Positions 1-8,073 of a stretch of 47,519 nucleotides of DNA are shown here, one piece after another (positions within the stretch are counted from its first letter, which is position 1; each line of letters opens with the position of its first letter). The position numbers and the translations under genes are program-made. The DNA comes from Candidatus Saccharibacteria bacterium UBA3723 (GTDB lineage Bacteria; Patescibacteriota; Saccharimonadia; Saccharimonadales; Saccharimonadaceae): positions 1 through 47,519 of the forward strand of contig DFHM01000010.1 of the NCBI GenBank assembly GCA_002371895.1, written 5' to 3'. The notes under the pieces were generated by a model. It was not told the origin of the DNA and made no database searches. It worked only from the letters and a program-made list of their open reading frames with translations.

Positions 1-188
1 ATCCAAAACCAACTGGTTCCGCGCGACGTTTTGGTACCTTCAATGAATGCAGAATCTTCGACTAAATCGACGTCTTTTTCGCCTTCATTTTTTGAGCTAC
101 GACTAGCGCGTTCACGCAAATCCGCGGAGATGCGATCCTGTAATTTACTACGTTCTTCGTTATCTTCGACTAAAATTCCCATGTCCAT
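1..188 (-). CDS. Hypothetical protein, 5' end only (runs off left edge)
   Basis: Only the first 62 or so codons are in the window. From the ATG at 188 the product is strongly charged (acidic and basic residues mixed, starting MDMGILVEDNEERSKLQ) and at the window edge turns into a Trp/Phe-rich stretch (GTSWFW), which could be the start of a membrane segment. A second in-frame ATG lies two codons later. No good Shine-Dalgarno precedes either ATG, and the same frame stays open for about 30 more codons upstream without another ATG, so the start is uncertain. It is divergent from the aquaporin gene. Family not recognised. Confidence 0.45.
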   Translation of the reverse strand, partial: MDMGILVEDNEERSKLQDRISADLRERASRSSKNEGEKDVDLVEDSAFIEGTKTSRGTSWFW

Positions 189-190
189 AA

Positions 191-220
191 TTGTACCATC
201 TTTAATAAAATAAGCATAAT
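191..220 (+). promoter_or_regulatory. Putative promoter of the aquaporin gene
   Basis: A TTGTAC box (191-196) and a CATAAT box (215-220) are separated by 18 bp, about 60 bp before the aquaporin ATG. A very strong Shine-Dalgarno (AAGGAGGAG, about 270-278) follows, so this transcript has a normal leader, unlike many genes in the window. Confidence 0.4.
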
Positions 221-280
221 TTGACCACCCCCGTTCCGTGTGATATTCTGAAGTTATATATTTCTTTATAAGGAGGAGAA

Positions 281-1312
281 ATGGCAACTAAAAAGCCTAA
301 GACGGCTAAAAAGCCTGTTGCAAAAAAGACTTCCGCGAAGCCTAAAGCAACAAGCACGAAAGCCAAAACTACAGCAAAGTCTGTCGCAGCCAAAACTACC
401 AAAAAAGAAAAAGTAACTGCAAAAGCAACGGTCAAAGAACCAAAAGTTGAAGCAGTAGAAAAAACTGTTGTGATGTCCGAAAAGACTCATCCAGTTAAAG
501 AATTCTTTGCCCGCAAAGGCGACAAGAATGAAAACATTCTAACAATTTTCAAAGATACCAGAATTATCGGCGCAATCATCGCAGAAATCATTGGTACTGG
601 TCTTGTAACAACCATCGCTTTGACGCTCGGATTGTTCAACCCACTTTATATGATTTTTGGTTACATTGGTATCACCGCAGCCGTATTCAAACTATCCGGC
701 GCACACATGAACCCAATCATTACCGCAGGTATGATGGCAAGCCGTCGCGTTTCTGCAATTCGCGGTATTCTTTACATCATCGCGCAGATTCTCGGTGCTT
801 GGTTCTCATTCATGATTGTGAATGGTTTCTATAGCGTAGGCCTTGCTTCTGGCAACATCGATGCCACCAGCACTACCCTCCCAGCACTAACTGCAGCTTC
901 CGATCTTGCACATTCTGCTGAAGATTTCGGTGGCTTCTTCTGGGCAGTAACCATGATTGAATTTGCTGGCGCAATCATCATGGCATTCTTCTATGCTCGC
1001 GCGCTCAACTACAAGCGTGGTGTTTACACATTTGCAGCAATCGTCGGCAGCGGCGTATTCCTCGCTATGCTCTTTGCTGTAGTTATCAACAGCACCTACC
1101 TTGGCATCAATAACAACACCTTCATCATGAACCCAGCGGCATCCATGATGTACGGCTTGCTTCCATCATCCGCAGATGGCTTTGATGGTCTTATGGCTGC
1201 TCTTTGGCCAATGTTGGTCACTTACGTAATCTTCCCAGTTCTTGGTGGTATCGTAGGCTTCTACCTATCCGATATTCTTTCCAAGTTCAGCGGCCAAGAA
1301 TACGCAAATTAA
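281..1312 (+). CDS. MIP-family channel (aquaporin / glycerol facilitator-like) with Lys/Ala-rich N-terminal tail
   Basis: Membrane channel of the major intrinsic protein family, expected to conduct water or small neutral solutes. The six-helix core spans about residues 100-335. The first half-helix signature reads GAHMNPI (NPA changed to NPI), and the second reads MNPAAS with a canonical NPA. Residues 1-65 form a histone-H1-like disordered tail of repeated Lys, Ala and Thr, which is unusual for this family; typical aquaporins are 230-280 residues and this one is 343. The start is fixed by AAGGAGGAG just before the ATG. A strong terminator follows, so it is probably monocistronic. Water versus glycerol selectivity cannot be decided from the sequence. 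Confidence 0.88.
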   Translation: MATKKPKTAKKPVAKKTSAKPKATSTKAKTTAKSVAAKTTKKEKVTAKATVKEPKVEAVEKTVVMSEKTHPVKEFFARKGDKNENILTIFKDTRIIGAIIAEIIGTGLVTTIALTLGLFNPLYMIFGYIGITAAVFKLSGAHMNPIITAGMMASRRVSAIRGILYIIAQILGAWFSFMIVNGFYSVGLASGNIDATSTTLPALTAASDLAHSAEDFGGFFWAVTMIEFAGAIIMAFFYARALNYKRGVYTFAAIVGSGVFLAMLFAVVINSTYLGINNNTFIMNPAASMMYGLLPSSADGFDGLMAALWPMLVTYVIFPVLGGIVGFYLSDILSKFSGQEYAN

Positions 1313-1332
1313 TAAAAAGTTTTGGCAATAGA

Positions 1333-1362
1333 ATATCTCCCCTTTCCTGGGGAGATATTTTT
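1333..1362 (+). terminator. Rho-independent terminator after the aquaporin gene
   Basis: Perfect 10-bp stem ATATCTCCCC / GGGGAGATAT (1333-1342 with 1349-1358) followed by TTTT. Its T-tract runs directly into the -35 box of the next gene. Confidence 0.88.
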
Positions 1363-1389
1363 GACTTTTTAAACCTTTTATGCTATAAT
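1361..1389 (+). promoter_or_regulatory. Near-consensus promoter
   Basis: TTGACT (1361-1366), 17 bp, then TATAAT (1384-1389) with an extended TGC before it. Among the strongest promoters in the window, and the same type as those at 3442 and 19174. Confidence 0.85.
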
Positions 1390-1433
1390 TAATACTGGTA
1401 TTGTTATACGGTTCCTTAGAGAAAGGGAGAATC

Positions 1434-1904
1434 ATGGTTGGATTCGAATACCGCATCATTGGTGCTTTGCTTTGCGCACTCGTACTGGTCGGAGTAGTAC
1501 TCCTATTCCTCAAGAAGAAGAATAGAGGCGCTTACCTAACAGTGGACGAGGCAGCTGAAAAGGCCGCAAAGTACATCGACTCGACTGGTACGATTGACCT
1601 CGATCGGTTGATGGCCGAAGAGTATGGCTATCAGGTAGACAGGCACAATGGTGGCCTAGCGAGTTGGACGGGAAAGCACCAAATTTGGCTGCACTTTCGC
1701 GGCGACGACACGGTGCGCTGCGTCGGTTATAGCGGCTACTACCGCTGGATGGTTTGGGAAAGCTTTGGCGAATCAGAGCAATATCTTACCTATATCCAGT
1801 ACCAATGTACGCCGTATCGCCGAGTGCGAAAGATTCCGATGTCGGCTCTGGCCGCAATTATGAGCGCCGCCGAAGCGCGTGTGCACGGATTCCGCTACAT
1901 ATAA
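1434..1904 (+). CDS. Hypothetical single-pass membrane protein, 156 aa
   Basis: Not recognised. Residues 5-27 form one transmembrane helix followed by KKKNR, placing the remainder in the cytoplasm by the positive-inside rule. The soluble part has a helical start (TVDEAAEKAAKYID) and an aromatic-rich middle (WLHF, YSGYYRWMVW, YLTYIQYQ), suggesting a compact alpha/beta domain. The ATG at 1434 is chosen because GAAAGGGAGA lies 4 bp upstream. Codon choice favours C and G in third positions (GAC, CTC, ACG) more than the neighbours, as in the ORFs at 3533 and 19292. A consensus promoter and its own terminator indicate strong monocistronic expression. Confidence 0.75.
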   Translation: MVGFEYRIIGALLCALVLVGVVLLFLKKKNRGAYLTVDEAAEKAAKYIDSTGTIDLDRLMAEEYGYQVDRHNGGLASWTGKHQIWLHFRGDDTVRCVGYSGYYRWMVWESFGESEQYLTYIQYQCTPYRRVRKIPMSALAAIMSAAEARVHGFRYI

Positions 1905-1914
1905 ACCCTCGACA

Positions 1915-1950
1915 AAAAGCCCCACTTCGCGTGGGGCTTCTTCTTTTTGC
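1915..1950. terminator. Bidirectional terminator between the 1434 ORF and tsf
   Basis: Stem AAGCCCCAC / GTGGGGCTT around a five-base loop (1917-1939), with a T-rich run on the right for the plus strand and an A-run on the left that becomes a T-run for the minus strand. It ends both converging transcripts. Confidence 0.88.
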
Positions 1951-1958
1951 GATTCGAA

Positions 1959-2606
1959 TTACTCGGTTACGCCAAGTTCGATACGCTTGAATTGCTTGAC
2001 GGTGATGTTTTCGCCAGTCTTTGCAATGGTATCCTTGATGAACTGACTAACGGTCTTAGTGTCATCAAAGATGTAGGTTTGATTCATAAGAACACGATCC
2101 GCAAAAGTCTTAGTGATCTTGGAGGCAATAATTTGCTCTTTGCGATCTGCTGGCTCTTTGCCAGTGAGGGACTTCTCTGCAGCTTCGCGAGCTTCTTTCA
2201 TCTTGTCTGCTGGGATTTCGTCTTCGGTGACCCACTGTGGGTTCATGGAAGCGACCTGCATTGCAATCTTGTGAGCGAGATCTTTGAATTCGTCAGTCTT
2301 TGCTACGAAAGAAGTTTCGCAGTTTACTTCGACGATAGCGCCGAGGCGACCATCATGAACGTAAGCTTCGATGAGACCTTCGCGGGTTTCGCGATCGCCG
2401 CGCTTTTCAGCCTTGGTAAGACCTTTTTTGCGCATAGCAGCGAGAGCTTTATCGAAATCGCCTTTTGCTTCTACGAGAGCGTTCTTTGCATCGGTAAGAC
2501 CAACGCCAGAAAGTTCTTTGAGTTTCTTAATGAGTTCGATGCTGATAGCTTTTGCTTCACCAGCAACTTCTTTAGTAGTTTTAGTTTCAGCTTTTTTGGT
2601 AGCCAT
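1959..2606 (-). CDS. tsf: Translation elongation factor Ts
   Basis: Guanine-nucleotide exchange factor for EF-Tu. The N-terminal UBA-like domain carries the family signature (IKKLKELSGVGLTDAK, AMRKKGL), and the core motif VNCETSFVAKTDEFKDLA is intact. At 215 residues it is the short form (E. coli about 283; Thermus-like forms about 196). It starts with an Ala/Lys-rich 20-residue extension. AGGAG precedes the ATG. It lies 27 bp downstream of rpsB on the same strand, the classic rpsB-tsf pair, and ends at the bidirectional terminator near 1930. Confidence 0.97.
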   Translation of the reverse strand: MATKKAETKTTKEVAGEAKAISIELIKKLKELSGVGLTDAKNALVEAKGDFDKALAAMRKKGLTKAEKRGDRETREGLIEAYVHDGRLGAIVEVNCETSFVAKTDEFKDLAHKIAMQVASMNPQWVTEDEIPADKMKEAREAAEKSLTGKEPADRKEQIIASKITKTFADRVLMNQTYIFDDTKTVSQFIKDTIAKTGENITVKQFKRIELGVTE

Positions 2607-2633
2607 TATAAAAACTCCTGTTTTAGTTTGATG

Positions 2634-3332
2634 TTACTTAGCGATTTTTGCTTTGCCTTCCTTGATAGCTTGTGCAAAGTAGTCAAGGATGAGCTTTACG
2701 CTCTTGATAGCATCATCGTTAGCTGGGATTGGATACTCAACTTCGGATGGATTTACGTTAGTATCGCAGATTGCGAAGACTGGGATGTTGAGAGTCTTTG
2801 CTTCTTTGACGGCATTCTTGTCCTGAATCATGTCAGTTACGATAACTGCAACTGGCTGTTCGGTCATATTCTTGATACCGCCGTAGCGTTCGTTAAGAAC
2901 ATCAATTTCTTCCTGGAAACGCTGAACTTCGAGCTTGCTGTAGCGCTTTTCGAGTTCACCGGAAGCCATGCGGCGTTCGAGATCTTTGAGCTTGCGGATC
3001 TGCTTGTTGACGGTTTCGACGTTAGTAAGCATACCACCAACCCAACGGACGGTTACGTATGGCATATCGATAGATTCGGCAACTTCTTTGACGGTGTCTT
3101 TGAGTTGCTTCTTGGTACCGACGAAAAGAACTTTTTTGCCCTTGGATGCGAGCTCTGTCATCTTTGGAAGAGCTTCGTCGAGAGCCTCTACGGTCTTTTC
3201 AAGGTTAATAATGTGTGCGCCTTGGCGCTTGCTGTGAATGTATGGAGCCATCTTTGGGTGCCAGCGGCTGGTCTTATGACCAAAATGCGCACCGGCAGCA
3301 AGGAGCTCCTTGATATCTGCTTTAACAGGCAT
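2634..3332 (-). CDS. rpsB: 30S ribosomal protein S2
   Basis: Component of the small ribosomal subunit. Family motifs are clear: LLAAGAHFGHKTSRWHPKMAPYI at the start, then VLFVGTKKQLKD, VRWVGGMLTN, and PVFAICDTNVNPSEVEYPIPANDDA near the C-terminus. Its 232 residues are normal for the family. The start is supported by GAAGGAGAAGG upstream. It is the first gene of the rpsB-tsf operon and has a good promoter at 3396-3424. Confidence 0.97.
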   Translation of the reverse strand: MPVKADIKELLAAGAHFGHKTSRWHPKMAPYIHSKRQGAHIINLEKTVEALDEALPKMTELASKGKKVLFVGTKKQLKDTVKEVAESIDMPYVTVRWVGGMLTNVETVNKQIRKLKDLERRMASGELEKRYSKLEVQRFQEEIDVLNERYGGIKNMTEQPVAVIVTDMIQDKNAVKEAKTLNIPVFAICDTNVNPSEVEYPIPANDDAIKSVKLILDYFAQAIKEGKAKIAK

Positions 3333-3395
3333 CTTCTACCTTCTCCTTCGTTCCACTCCACGCGGAACTGATTCATTAAATTTAATTACTCGCTA

Positions 3396-3424
3396 ATTTT
3401 ACCATAAATAGCCCCAGATTACAA
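3396..3424 (-). promoter_or_regulatory. rpsB-tsf promoter
   Basis: On the minus strand TTGTAA (3424-3419), 17 bp, then TAAAAT (3401-3396) with a TGG extension. This leaves a leader of roughly 60 nt before rpsB, space enough for an S2 autoregulatory site, although no known structure was recognised. Confidence 0.75.
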
Positions 3425-3441
3425 CACCTTAATGGTTACTC

Positions 3442-3470
3442 TTGATTTTTTTGGCATTTTGTGCTATAAT
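3442..3470 (+). promoter_or_regulatory. Near-consensus promoter
   Basis: TTGATT (3442-3447), 17 T-rich bp, then TATAAT (3465-3470) preceded by TGTGC. Nearly the same layout as the promoters at 1361 and 19174. Confidence 0.85.
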
Positions 3471-3532
3471 ACTACTGAGTGTTAGTTTGCCAACCCATGG
3501 CAAGCCAATATTTTGCACTTTTGGAGGTGTTT

Positions 3533-4084
3533 ATGGAGACTAATATCAGAAAGATTACGGTGCATTTTCCGCCCGCAAACGGGAGGGAGGCACACAGCGA
3601 AGAAGTCATCATAAGATCCGGCAACGGACATTTGATGACGAATCGACTAACGCATTATTTGAAATTAGAGAACGATACAAAGGATCTGCCAGAAGACGAG
3701 CGCATCAAGGTCGATGTCCCGAACGAGCTACTGCTTGGCCTGGCGAACACCTTCGTCGGCATGCGCAAGAGCATGAGACGAAAGGATTTCGCCCTGGACC
3801 GCATGCACGGCGAGAACGACAGTTGGAAGTCGTTTACGAACTGGATGTTCGGCACACTCAAGGACCTGGCCGAAAGCTCAGAGGAGTTCCTGGATGCCGT
3901 TTTGCAATCGCCGGAAGGCGGAGACAAGCTGCTTAGCCAGATTTCACTGGCCTCAGACAAGTTTCAGAGCGACCTCGATTCCGCAAAGGAGCTGATAGCG
4001 ACGGTCACCGACGACGAGAGCATGGAAAACTGTGGGGATTTTCCTGACGATTGGGGTCCCGTCTCGGACTCTAATTGTCTTTAG
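3533..4084 (+). CDS. Hypothetical soluble acidic protein, 183 aa
   Basis: Not recognised. No signal peptide or membrane segment. The N-terminal 60 residues look like beta strands (IRKITVHFPP, EEVIIRSGNG); the rest is predicted helical and acidic, ending in a Cys-containing tail (ENCGDFPDDW, SNCL). The ATG at 3533 is preferred over upstream in-frame GTG because GGAGGTG sits 4-10 bp before it. It has a strong promoter, a leader of about 55 nt and its own GC-rich terminator. Third-position G/C use is higher than in rpsB or htrA, matching the ORFs at 1434 and 19292. Confidence 0.75.
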   Translation: METNIRKITVHFPPANGREAHSEEVIIRSGNGHLMTNRLTHYLKLENDTKDLPEDERIKVDVPNELLLGLANTFVGMRKSMRRKDFALDRMHGENDSWKSFTNWMFGTLKDLAESSEEFLDAVLQSPEGGDKLLSQISLASDKFQSDLDSAKELIATVTDDESMENCGDFPDDWGPVSDSNCL

Positions 4085-4099
4085 AACACCCGCACAAAC

Positions 4100-4124
4100 A
4101 GCCGCGGCACACGCCGCGGCTTTT
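4100..4124 (+). terminator. Terminator after the 3533 ORF
   Basis: Eight-bp perfect stem GCCGCGGC / GCCGCGGC with an ACAC loop (4101-4120) followed by TTTT. It lies just outside the 3' end of the converging htrA gene. Confidence 0.88.
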
Positions 4125-4142
4125 CCATGTCTTTATGAGTTT

Positions 4143-5381
4143 TTATCCTTGATAGGCGCCAAGTGTGACGTTAATTACTTGCTCTTTGCCATTGCGCAAC
4201 ACGGTCAGCTGAATCGTATCGCCCGCTTTGTATTCGCCAACTAAGGTCGAGATGGAACCGGCGCGGCCAACTTCAATTTTGCCAACCTTTGTAATAATAT
4301 CGCCATTCTTGATGCCCGCTTTGTCGGCTGGACCACCCGCAGCGATGGCGCTTTGACGGCTATCTTCGGTGCTGATATATGCACCTTGATTTACCGGAAG
4401 ATCATATGCCTTTGCGACGTCCGCAGTAATTGTGAGATAAGTGAGACCGAGATAGGCGCGCTCTGCCTTGTGGTTTTGAATAATGCTATTTAACATGCCT
4501 TTAGTTGCGGAAATTGGGATTGCAAAACCAATGCCATTCGCATCCGAAGATACGGCCGTATTGATACCGATGACCTCACCGGCAGCATTAACGAGTGGAC
4601 CACCGGAGTTGCCTGGGTTAATTGCGGCATCGGTCTGAATCATGTCAGTTAGGTGCTCAATATTATTACCATTGGAATCGCCCGCATCAACACTGCGACC
4701 CGTACCGCCAACAATGCCCTGAGTGACAGAGTTTTGATAAGCGCCGAGCGCATTACCGATGGCTAGAACTGGCTGACCAACTGCGATAGTTTTGGAATCG
4801 CCAAGCGCGATGGTTGGCAATTTTTCCGCCTTATTGATTTTTAGGTATGCAACGTCGTTTAATGGATCGGTTCCAACAATCGTAACGTCGTCATAAGTGT
4901 CGCCACTATCCGTGATGATTTTTACATCTCTTGCGCCATCGATGACGTGCTTATTGGTAAGTACATAACCATCTTCCGTCACAATCATGCCGGTACCGGC
5001 AGCCTGACTTTCCTGGCTATATCCCCAGTAGCTAGTTGAATAAGTTGACGAAATAATCGAAACAACCGCTGGCGTGACTTTGCTAACGATGCCCGCAATC
5101 GATGTTTCTTTGAACTCTACAGAATTGCCCGCGTAATAGCCATCAACACTTACAACGTCCGGCTGTTGGCTGGCAATGAGTGAATTAACAAATGCAAGAG
5201 CGCCCAGTACGAGACCGGTACCGCCAAGCAAAATAGCGAACACCATACCAACAATTAAGCCACCATGGCCTTTTCCGTCAGTTTTTGGCTTTGGCTCCGG
5301 CTGCGTCTTTACGGGCGCCGTATAATTACGCCAATCCTCATGATGTTCGTTATTTGTACTCGTCGAATTCCCACTCTCCAT
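4143..5381 (-). CDS. htrA: HtrA/DegP-family serine protease with PDZ domain
   Basis: Membrane-anchored trypsin-like protease expected to degrade misfolded proteins outside the cytoplasmic membrane. Residues 1-38 are cytoplasmic and hydrophilic, 41-70 are a transmembrane anchor, about 95-290 are the protease domain and about 305-410 one PDZ domain. The catalytic triad is complete: His145 (TNKHVID), Asp176 (DPLNDVAYL) and Ser259 (NPGNSGGPL). Length (412) is normal for one-PDZ HtrA. AAGGAGG precedes the ATG. It lies 21 bp downstream of the 5403-6194 membrane protein and is probably co-transcribed with it. Confidence 0.95.
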   Translation of the reverse strand: MESGNSTSTNNEHHEDWRNYTAPVKTQPEPKPKTDGKGHGGLIVGMVFAILLGGTGLVLGALAFVNSLIASQQPDVVSVDGYYAGNSVEFKETSIAGIVSKVTPAVVSIISSTYSTSYWGYSQESQAAGTGMIVTEDGYVLTNKHVIDGARDVKIITDSGDTYDDVTIVGTDPLNDVAYLKINKAEKLPTIALGDSKTIAVGQPVLAIGNALGAYQNSVTQGIVGGTGRSVDAGDSNGNNIEHLTDMIQTDAAINPGNSGGPLVNAAGEVIGINTAVSSDANGIGFAIPISATKGMLNSIIQNHKAERAYLGLTYLTITADVAKAYDLPVNQGAYISTEDSRQSAIAAGGPADKAGIKNGDIITKVGKIEVGRAGSISTLVGEYKAGDTIQLTVLRNGKEQVINVTLGAYQG

Positions 5382-5402
5382 TAATCCTCCTTTCCTAATA
5401 AT

Positions 5403-6194
5403 CTAGATGTTGAAATTTGCTCCCGAGAAGAAGAATACCATTACAACCATAAGCAAAGCTGAAAAAATGATTGGTGCCGCAATGTCTTCGACGCGGATTT
5501 TGCCGTCGTGACGGACTGCAGATTTGTAGCCGCGCGCTAATACGAAGAACATTGTAGTGGCGGCGATTGGTAGCTGTGGCACAATAACAGTCGCGCCAAG
5601 AGCACCAATAGTATAGACGATTGACCAGTGATAGAAAATCCAATACAGCTCTGCAAGCATAATACCAAAGATAAAAGTTGTGAGAGTATAATCATGCTCT
5701 TCGCCCTGCATCAAAACGTGACGGCAGGCGCCGTAGCCAATCAAGAAACAAACTACAACACCAAAGACAGAATTGAGTTCGGATGTGACAAGTGCGGTTG
5801 CGAAAGTACCAAAGAATACAGCGAAGAGCGCCTGGATTTCCGTTGCGATAGTTTCACTGCGAGGCTTGATACCGCCAAGCCAGATGATATAGATGATTGT
5901 CAAAATAATATGCCAAGCATTTAGGCCATCGGTGCCAGCCATGTAGACCAACATAACAATACTGATGCCAACGACGAAATCAACAAGGTTAGACTTGATG
6001 TTTAAAATCCAATAGCGTGGGCGAACTGCCACAACGCGCCATTTTGAAAGCAGAACCAATAGCACGCCAAAAATCCAGTTACCGCTGATAACTGTGAGCG
6101 CAGTACAAAGAATCGCCAGCGCGACATTTAGACAGGCGTGAACGACACTACTGAGTGCGTTACGCCCCTTGCGTAGCATAATATAATCTGCCAT
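5403..6194 (-). CDS. Polytopic membrane protein, unknown function
   Basis: Not recognised. 263 residues with about eight hydrophobic segments and short loops (ALAILCTALTVISG, IFGVLLVLL, VGISIVMLVYMAG, IILTIIYIIWLGGI, and a long C-terminal helix). No catalytic motif is obvious. A -10 box (TGG-TAAAAT, 6210-6205) lies 10 bp before the ATG, with AAAGGAG between them, so the leader is very short. It is the first gene of a two-gene unit with htrA, which suggests an envelope-related role, and is divergent from lepB. Confidence 0.8.
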   Translation of the reverse strand: MADYIMLRKGRNALSSVVHACLNVALAILCTALTVISGNWIFGVLLVLLSKWRVVAVRPRYWILNIKSNLVDFVVGISIVMLVYMAGTDGLNAWHIILTIIYIIWLGGIKPRSETIATEIQALFAVFFGTFATALVTSELNSVFGVVVCFLIGYGACRHVLMQGEEHDYTLTTFIFGIMLAELYWIFYHWSIVYTIGALGATVIVPQLPIAATTMFFVLARGYKSAVRHDGKIRVEDIAAPIIFSALLMVVMVFFFSGANFNI

Positions 6195-6237
6195 AGCTCC
6201 TTTTATTTTACCACGGCGCCCAAGATCTCGCCACTTA

Positions 6238-6246
6238 TGTTAAAAT
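6238..6246 (+). promoter_or_regulatory. lepB extended -10 box (leaderless)
   Basis: TG-t-TAAAAT ends 6 bp before the lepB ATG at 6253, so transcription should begin at or next to the A of the start codon. No -35 box is apparent. Confidence 0.6.
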
Positions 6247-6252
6247 AAGGTA

Positions 6253-6894
6253 ATGGAACAGAAACCGACTTTTGCTCAGAAATACCCTGCGCTTAAAGAC
6301 ATTATTAGCTTTTTGACATTCGTTGGCGCAGTGGCTCTAGGAACTTTTATTTTAAATAGTTTTATCTTTCGCAGTTATAGCGTGGTGGGCGGTAGCATGG
6401 AAAATACTTTGCAGTCCGGCGACCGTGTAATCGTAAACCGCATCCCAGTTTCCGTTGCGCACTTTAAGGAAGAAGAGTATGTACCAAAGCGCGGGCAAAT
6501 CGTCGTCTTTGCAAATGGCGGAAATACTTCCCTAACCAACTGCGATCCGATGATTGACGTAAAAGACCAATACATTATTAAACGCGTAATTGCTTTTCCT
6601 GGTGAGCGCGTAGTTGTAGCCGACGGAAAATTAACAGTTTACAACGAAGAACATCCAGAAGGTTTTGAGCCGGACCAAGAAACACGCAAGTCCGCTAATG
6701 ATGGACCAAAAGAAAATGTTTCTGGCAGCATTAATACGATTGTGCCAGAAGGCGAAATCTTTGTTTCTGGCGACAACCGCGAAGGTCAGAATTCCTACGA
6801 TTCTCGCAATGGCCTTGGTACGGTCCCGTATTGCCGCATCGTTGGTCCAGTCACAACAAGGCTTTATCCATTCACATCGATTCGATTCTTCTAA
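6253..6894 (+). CDS. lepB: Signal peptidase I (bacterial S26A type)
   Basis: Cleaves signal peptides of Sec-exported proteins at the outer face of the membrane. One N-terminal membrane anchor (about residues 18-40) precedes box B with catalytic Ser48 (GGSMENTL). Box D has the general base Lys110 (YIIKRVIAFPGE), and box E is GDNREGQNSYDSR. The Ser-Lys dyad distinguishes it from the second, Ser-His signal peptidase at 42404. At 213 residues it is full length. No Shine-Dalgarno is present; the mRNA is predicted to be leaderless. Confidence 0.96.
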   Translation: MEQKPTFAQKYPALKDIISFLTFVGAVALGTFILNSFIFRSYSVVGGSMENTLQSGDRVIVNRIPVSVAHFKEEEYVPKRGQIVVFANGGNTSLTNCDPMIDVKDQYIIKRVIAFPGERVVVADGKLTVYNEEHPEGFEPDQETRKSANDGPKENVSGSINTIVPEGEIFVSGDNREGQNSYDSRNGLGTVPYCRIVGPVTTRLYPFTSIRFF

Positions 6895-6895
6895 A

Positions 6896-6927
6896 AAATA
6901 TCCCCTCTCGCGAGGGGTTATTTTTTA
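6896..6927. terminator. Bidirectional terminator between lepB and rmuC
   Basis: GC-rich stem CCCCTC / GAGGGG with a TCGC loop, flanked by A-rich and T-rich runs on both sides. The rmuC stop codon lies at its right edge. Confidence 0.85.
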
Positions 6928-8013
6928 TTCTTCGATTGATGGTTTATCTAGGAGTTGAGGCTCGATGTTCGCTTCTCCTGTTGTTATTTTTACAACATCT
7001 TTATCGATTTGAGCGAGGGTTTTGTATGCAGTATTGTAATGGCTGACCGTAGTACCAAGTGAGCTACCAAGCTTGTTCATATAGGTATCGAAGTTGTTGA
7101 TATGCGTGCCAAGCTTTGCGACGCGGGCTTGGATTTCGGCAGTATCTTTTTCGATTTCGAGGCTGCGCAGGCCCTGAAGAATAGTCTGGAGGTATGCCAT
7201 AAAACTCGTCGGGCTAGTTACGATAACCTTTTTGTCGCGATAGGCATATTCGATAAGGTCGCGTTCGCTGGCGGTGGTTCCGACTTTGTTGATGAGCAAA
7301 TCGTAATATAGGCTTTCGGACGGGATGAACATGAAGGCAAATTCCATGGTATTTTCGCCTGGACGAATATATTTCGAAGTTTCATCAATGCGGCCTTTTA
7401 GGTCATCGCGTACTTTTTTGGCGTAGAGCTCACGCGTGGCCTTGTCTTTCGCGGCGACCATGCGGTTGTAGTTTTCGAGCGAGAATTTGGAGTCGATTGG
7501 GAGAATTTTGCCTTTATCCAGATAGACGACTGCGTCGACGATTTCGCCATCCTTGAACTTGTACTGAAGATCATATGAACCAACTGGCAAAACATTGCCG
7601 AGCACCGTGTCGAGATAATATTCGCCAAAGACGCCGCGCTGTTTTGGATTCTGAAGTACGGCCTGGAGAGTCTTTAGCTCGTCGGCGACGGATTCGACAT
7701 GTTTGTTGGTTTCCGTAATAGTAGCGAGACGCGCAGAGATTTCGGCGATGGCCTTTTTGCTATCGCGCATCTGACGGCCTGATTCGGTAAGCTGATTGGA
7801 AATGGATTCCTGAACGCGCGAGTTATTGAGGTCGATTTTGCGATTGACTGCCTCGTTCATTTGGTCGATTTTGTCCTGCGTGCGTTTGTTTTCGCGATCG
7901 ATTTTATCGTCGATAGAGCGCGAAAGATTGTTACTCATGCGCATCATCAAAATAATCATCACAAACATTGAAGCAATTACGACGGCAATCAAAATAATTT
8001 CTAAAGTATTCAT
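6925..8013 (-). CDS. rmuC: RmuC-family protein (DNA recombination / nuclease-related)
   Basis: RmuC proteins limit inversions between short repeats in E. coli and contain a restriction-endonuclease-like fold. Here a membrane anchor (residues 3-25, LEIILIAVVIASMFVMIILM) is followed by a long coiled coil (about 30-110) and the conserved core beginning PKQRGVFGEYYLDTVLGNVL. This contains DGEIVDAVVYLDKGKILPIDSKF and the EFAFMFIPSESLYYDLL block. The ATG at 8013 is chosen because TATAAT ends 7 bp upstream (leaderless) and an earlier in-frame ATG would lie upstream of that promoter. The protein is 362 residues. Confidence 0.9.
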   Translation of the reverse strand: MNTLEIILIAVVIASMFVMIILMMRMSNNLSRSIDDKIDRENKRTQDKIDQMNEAVNRKIDLNNSRVQESISNQLTESGRQMRDSKKAIAEISARLATITETNKHVESVADELKTLQAVLQNPKQRGVFGEYYLDTVLGNVLPVGSYDLQYKFKDGEIVDAVVYLDKGKILPIDSKFSLENYNRMVAAKDKATRELYAKKVRDDLKGRIDETSKYIRPGENTMEFAFMFIPSESLYYDLLINKVGTTASERDLIEYAYRDKKVIVTSPTSFMAYLQTILQGLRSLEIEKDTAEIQARVAKLGTHINNFDTYMNKLGSSLGTTVSHYNTAYKTLAQIDKDVVKITTGEANIEPQLLDKPSIEE

Positions 8014-8033
8014 AAGCTTTATTATACAACACA

Positions 8034-8062
8034 AAAAAGACCCCCATATCGGGGGGTCTTTT
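8034..8062 (-). terminator. dnaK terminator
   Basis: Stem AAAAGACCCCC / GGGGGTCTTTT with an ATATC-type loop, followed on the minus strand by a T-run. It sits between the dnaK stop and the rmuC -10 box (8021-8026). Confidence 0.85.
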
Positions 8063-8073
8063 ACTGGCTGAGA

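Noticed and set aside
1947..3371. 474-codon open frame on the plus strand across rpsB-tsf
   Set aside because: It is antisense to two unmistakable ribosomal/translation genes on the minus strand; the composition (Phe/Leu/Ser-rich) is that of a shadow frame, with no RBS.
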